The notes under the pieces are model-generated. The model made no database searches and had not been told where the DNA came from. It worked only from the letters and a program-made list of their open reading frames with translations. Below are positions 61,015 to 64,000 of a DNA stretch of 64,000 bases, piece by piece. The DNA lies in the NCBI GenBank assembly GCA_963777515.1, contig CAVZQU010000004.1, forward strand, positions 248,001-312,000, in the 5' to 3' direction. Numbering within the stretch: the stretch's first letter is position 1; each line of letters begins with the position of its first letter. This stretch comes from CAVSWT01 sp963777515. GTDB lineage: Bacteria > Bacteroidota > Ignavibacteria > Ignavibacteriales > Ignavibacteriaceae. The position numbers and the translations under genes are program-made.

Positions 61015-62050
61015 TCAATTTTCTTGCCAAAGCAAAATTTGTAATTGTAAAAAGTAGATCACTGTATGTCATTCCTGCTGCTGAAGCTGCACGTGCAAAT
61101 CCAGAGTCTGTAGAAATATCAGGATTTGGGTTAACTTCTATAACATATGGAACATTATTTTTACTAAGCCTAATATCAACACGAGCATAATCTCTGCAGT
61201 TCATAGCTTGAAATGCAGCCAGCGCCAATTGTTCTACTTTTGTTTTTACTGCCGGAGATATTTTTGCCGGACAGCTTGGTTTTGTATTTTGATAATAAAC
61301 ACTGCCTTCAATCCATTTCCCATCATAAGTAACAATCTTCGGCAATCCTTTAGGCAAACCTGTGAACTTAATTTCAGAGATAGGTAGTGTATTAGCTCCT
61401 AATACTGCTACATTAAGCTCTCGCCCGGTAATATATTCTTCAACAATTACATCTTGCTTATAGGTATTAAATAAAAATTTCAATCTTTCTTTAACAGTAT
61501 TAAAATCATTAACCACTGAAAATTCAGAGATGCCAATGCTTGCATCTTCATTTAATAGTTTTAGTATCACCGGGAACTTTAAATTAAATTCTGCCTCTTC
61601 AATGTTTTCTTTATTTCTGACAATTAATGACTTAGGCGTATTAATTCCGAATGAACGTAAAATATTTTTTGTTCTCTCTTTATTAAGGCAATTGCCAAGG
61701 GAGGAAGGAATATTTCCTGTATAATGATATCCCAATAATTCAAATATACCTGCAATGCAATATTCATAAGAAGCTATTCCTTCAATAGATTCTACAAAGT
61801 TAAATATCACATCAGGATTAAATTCGGTAATTTTTGCAATTGATTTTTCTATATTACCGGAAATAGGCAAGGATTCGACACTTAAAAAATTTTCTTCTAA
61901 GCTGTTGGTAATTATCCCCAATTCTTTCGTGAAACCATTTTCAGAAAGATCTTTGGAACTCAAACTACTTTTTTCCGGTTTCCCATTGTAAACAGAAAAG
62001 ATGCTTACCGGAGAATTGTAGCAAACTAAAATTTTTGAGTTTGTCTTCAT
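60989..62050 (-). CDS. ATP-grasp ligase, D-Ala-D-Ala ligase-like (second of a tandem pair)
   Basis: 353 residues. The N-terminal domain has NPDVIFNFVESIEG and LLGYHYTGNIPSSLGNCLNK. The ATP-grasp domain has FPVILKLLNEDASIGISEFS, EEYITGRELNVAVLG and, at the metal site, ARVDIRLSKNNVPYVIEVNP. This is the Ddl-like group that joins an amino acid to another amino acid or peptide through an acyl phosphate. The start overlaps the stop of its paralogue by 4 bp (ATGA), so translation is coupled. The presence of kamA suggests beta-lysine as one substrate. Confidence 0.85.
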   Translation of the reverse strand: MKTNSKILVCYNSPVSIFSVYNGKPEKSSLSSKDLSENGFTKELGIITNSLEENFLSVESLPISGNIEKSIAKITEFNPDVIFNFVESIEGIASYEYCIAGIFELLGYHYTGNIPSSLGNCLNKERTKNILRSFGINTPKSLIVRNKENIEEAEFNLKFPVILKLLNEDASIGISEFSVVNDFNTVKERLKFLFNTYKQDVIVEEYITGRELNVAVLGANTLPISEIKFTGLPKGLPKIVTYDGKWIEGSVYYQNTKPSCPAKISPAVKTKVEQLALAAFQAMNCRDYARVDIRLSKNNVPYVIEVNPNPDISTDSGFARAASAAGMTYSDLLFTITNFALARKLNDTKTKAS

Positions 62051-63108
62051 AATAATTTGTGTCTTTTAGCCGCTGCTAAAAGAACTGTATTTATCATATC
62101 ATTATAGTTTAAACCTGCAGTACGTGCAGCTTTGGGAAAACAAGAATTTTCTTCCGGGTTAGGAAGAATACCAGGTAACGGGTTCACTTCAATTATATTA
62201 GGCTCTTCATTGGTATCCAATCGAACGTCAATCCTGCTCCAATCTTTACAGCGAAGAACATTATAAGCTCTTAAAACCGTTTCTTTTATTTTTGATTCAA
62301 GGATCGAATCAATTTTTGCCGGGCAGGTAAAAACATCCAGTGGATTTTCTTTTGTATCTAAAATCCATTTTGCTTCGTAAGAGTAAATCGGGATAAAATC
62401 ATCAGGGAAATCTTTATAGTTTATCTCAACAATTGGAAGCACCTGAGCTTCATTCCCATTTCCGATAACTGCGGCAGTAAATTCTTTTCCCGGCAAGAAC
62501 TCTTCTATTAAAGCTGGCTGATTGTATTCGTTTAATATTCTCTCCACTTCGCTTGTAAGTTCTTTAACATCTTTAACAAATGAAGAGGAGAAAATCCCTT
62601 TGCTTGAACCTTCCGAAACAGGTTTTACAATCAACGGGAATTTTAAATCCAAATTTGAAGTTTGGTTTAAACTATCTGCAATAAAAAATTTTGCGTTCGG
62701 AACTTTATGATAAGATAAAATTTCTTTAGTTCGTGCTTTATCAAGACAAATAGCCAACGTTAGAGGATCAGATCCGGTATAAGGTATTTGAAGCATATCT
62801 AAGATAGCAGGTATTTGTGCTTCACGGCTTACTCCGTTATAACCTTCAGCTATGTTAAAAACAATATCCGGTTTTAGTTCTAATAATTTTTGATAAGCTG
62901 AATGATCTGCTTCAACTAAAGTTACATCGTGAAAACATTCAATTGCTTCTTTAACAGCATTAATAGTATTCCATGTATCCCATTCGGCATACGTGTCAAC
63001 CTGTGTTTGTGATTGTCCTTTGGGATTGTTTTGGAAAGAGGGTACTTCTTCAGGGAAAGTTTCACTTTCAGGTTTTACATTAAAGGTTAATGCAACGTTC
63101 AGTCTTAT
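62047..63108 (-). CDS. ATP-grasp ligase, D-Ala-D-Ala ligase-like (first of a tandem pair), unusual start
   Basis: The first ATG in frame (62796) would delete the N-terminal domain, yet upstream codons are clearly coding: FNVKPESETFPEE, then AVKEAIECFHDVTLVEADHS and KPDIVFNIAEGYNGVSREAQ. The best start is an ATA codon at 63108, which gives 353 residues, the same length as the paralogue. An ATT at about 63144 after AAGGAAA is the alternative. The ATP-grasp core has FPLIVKPVSEGSSKGIFSSS, IEEFLPGKEFTAAVIG and SRIDVRLDTNEEPNIIEVNP. The start may be a misread ATG. It is the first gene of the kamA operon. Confidence 0.8.
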   Translation of the reverse strand: MRLNVALTFNVKPESETFPEEVPSFQNNPKGQSQTQVDTYAEWDTWNTINAVKEAIECFHDVTLVEADHSAYQKLLELKPDIVFNIAEGYNGVSREAQIPAILDMLQIPYTGSDPLTLAICLDKARTKEILSYHKVPNAKFFIADSLNQTSNLDLKFPLIVKPVSEGSSKGIFSSSFVKDVKELTSEVERILNEYNQPALIEEFLPGKEFTAAVIGNGNEAQVLPIVEINYKDFPDDFIPIYSYEAKWILDTKENPLDVFTCPAKIDSILESKIKETVLRAYNVLRCKDWSRIDVRLDTNEEPNIIEVNPLPGILPNPEENSCFPKAARTAGLNYNDMINTVLLAAAKRHKLL

Positions 63109-63154
63109 ACTAAAGAAAGAAGATAAAATAATTTTTCCTTAAAAAAATTTTTTA

Positions 63155-63184
63155 CAAATATAATGATTATAATTTCTAAGTCAA
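63155..63184 (-). promoter_or_regulatory. Bacteroidota-type promoter of the ATP-grasp/kamA operon
   Basis: On the minus strand a TTG (63184-63182) is followed after 19 bases by TATATTTG (63162-63155). This fits the -33 TTG and -7 TAnnTTTG consensus of Bacteroidota. It lies about 50 bp upstream of the proposed ATA start and well placed for the operon. The rest of the gap to recG (63185-63377) is A/T-rich with no visible feature. Confidence 0.6.
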
Positions 63185-63377
63185 CAACTTTTAAAGATCA
63201 AACAAAAAAATATTTTTAAAACTTTTTTTAATTATTAATAAAAAATAATTCTTTATAACAACAAATTTTTTTTGCACACGAAATTAATATTAAAAAAAAT
63301 TATAAATCAACTTTATTGAAAGAATATTTTTTGTTTAAAACTTTTAAATCACAAAATATTCTTCACAAAAAATATTT

Positions 63378-64000
63378 TTAAGCAATGTTGGCGAACTTTA
63401 AATTGTCTTTGTAATGCTCGGTAAGATTTTTTCTTATAACAAAATTGCTTTGATTGGTTAGATGAGGATCATCATGAATGATTTTAAAAGCTGTTTTCTT
63501 TGCATCAACTATAATATCATTATCTTTAACAACATCAGCATATTTAAGTTCGGGAAAGCCGCTCTGCTTAGTGCCGAAAATATCCCCGGGACCGCGTAAC
63601 TTTAAATCAACTTCAGCCACTTTGAAACCGTCGGTATGTTTTACCATCGTCTGCATACGTATCAAAGCTTTATTCTTGTATATTTGAGCCGGCGACAAAT
63701 ATTCAAAATCAAAGTTTAGTCTATTGTTTATCGTGGCAAACTCATCTTTTGTTACGAGAATGCAGTAAGCCTGCTTATCGCTTCGTCCAACTCTTCCTCT
63801 TAATTGATGAAGCTGTGACAAGCCGAACCTTTCAGCGTTATTGATTAAAATTATATTCGCATCAGGTATATCAATACCAACTTCAATTACCGTGGTAGAT
63901 ATTAAAACATCAAATTCTTTTTTTAGAAATTGAAACATTACAGCTTCTTTTTCCTGCCAGGACATTCTGCCGTGAATTAAACCAACCCTAACATCCTTTA
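63378..64000 (-). CDS. recG: ATP-dependent DNA helicase RecG, C-terminal part
   Basis: The frame is open to the right edge (upstream residues KDVRVGLIHGR join the ATG at 63965), so the gene continues outside. What is seen is the helicase C-terminal domain with STTVIEVGIDIPDANIILIN (motif V), ERFGLSQLHQLRGRVGRS (motif VI), and the RecG-specific KLRGPGDIFGTKQSGFPELK. RecG remodels stalled replication forks. The C-terminus ends in KYADVVKDND plus about 50 residues, as usual. Confidence 0.93.
   Translation of the reverse strand, partial: KDVRVGLIHGRMSWQEKEAVMFQFLKKEFDVLISTTVIEVGIDIPDANIILINNAERFGLSQLHQLRGRVGRSDKQAYCILVTKDEFATINNRLNFDFEYLSPAQIYKNKALIRMQTMVKHTDGFKVAEVDLKLRGPGDIFGTKQSGFPELKYADVVKDNDIIVDAKKTAFKIIHDDPHLTNQSNFVIRKNLTEHYKDNLKFANIA

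Noticed and set aside
60989..63108. Housekeeping D-alanine-D-alanine ligase (ddl)
   Set aside because: There are two tandem copies in an operon with kamA and a GNAT gene, away from any cell-wall genes; only family-level similarity is claimed.
1..64000. CRISPR array, rRNA genes or complete tRNA genes
   Set aside because: I found no regularly spaced repeats, no rRNA sequence and no complete cloverleaf; the only tRNA-like segment is the half at 21090-21131.

Overview
The window is AT-rich and reads like a member of the Bacteroidota/Chlorobiota group, most likely Ignavibacteria. The support is direct: several secreted proteins end in a type IX secretion (T9SS) sorting domain with the NYPNPFNP motif, there is a TonB receptor locus, and one clear promoter has the Bacteroidota form TTG-N19-TAnnTTTG. 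No taxonomic search was possible.

Layout. 1-18.2 kb, plus strand: envelope and secretion genes. These are a partial T9SS-sorted protein, a membrane 4Fe-4S protein with HMA-like domains, two YCF48/BNR-repeat T9SS proteins flanking a TonB receptor-DUF4876 lipoprotein-DUF6850-type barrel locus, a gingipain-like (C25) protein with HEAT repeats, and an M16 peptidase. 18.3-21.1 kb: accessory DNA with two small coupled genes, a decayed AbiEi-type antitoxin gene with an inverted-repeat operator, an unrecognised decayed gene and the 3' half of a tRNA-Thr. 21.2-37.7 kb: an AlkZ-like gene, the classic rimP-nusA-infB-rbfA-truB-ribF-rpsO-pnp cluster, then rng, gcvT, comB and ftsK. 37.9-38.9 kb: two small minus-strand genes.

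39.0-46.9 kb: a probable integrated mobile element. Its ends share a 17-bp direct repeat and a 19-bp arm-like repeat. It carries a broken tyrosine recombinase, a 123-bp double-stem hairpin, an excisionase-like HTH protein, a relic of a rolling-circle Rep, a broken DNA methyltransferase-endonuclease fusion, and one nearly intact large gene joining an HsdR_N-like nuclease to a STAND/NACHT NTPase, which is the best anti-phage defence candidate here.

46.9-57.7 kb: a lipoprotein with Ig-like repeats and a polysaccharide cluster (glycosyl-1-phosphate transferase, five glycosyltransferases, DUF268 methyltransferase-like protein, flippase). 57.8-59.3 kb: nadK and a thioredoxin-fold protein. 59.3-63.1 kb: a tight minus-strand operon of two tandem ATP-grasp ligases, a GNAT acetyltransferase and a lysine 2,3-aminomutase, the best candidate for an undescribed biosynthetic system (beta-lysine conjugates). 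The window ends inside recG.

Caution on gene integrity. infB, truB, ribF, pnp, rng and gcvT, several of them normally essential, are split by about two dozen frameshifts. Nearly all are single extra bases, and the same bias appears in other otherwise healthy genes. This looks like residual insertion errors in the assembly, so I annotate these as whole genes and give the break positions. The damage in 19-20.5 kb and 39-44 kb also includes nonsense codons and missing bases and looks more like real decay.
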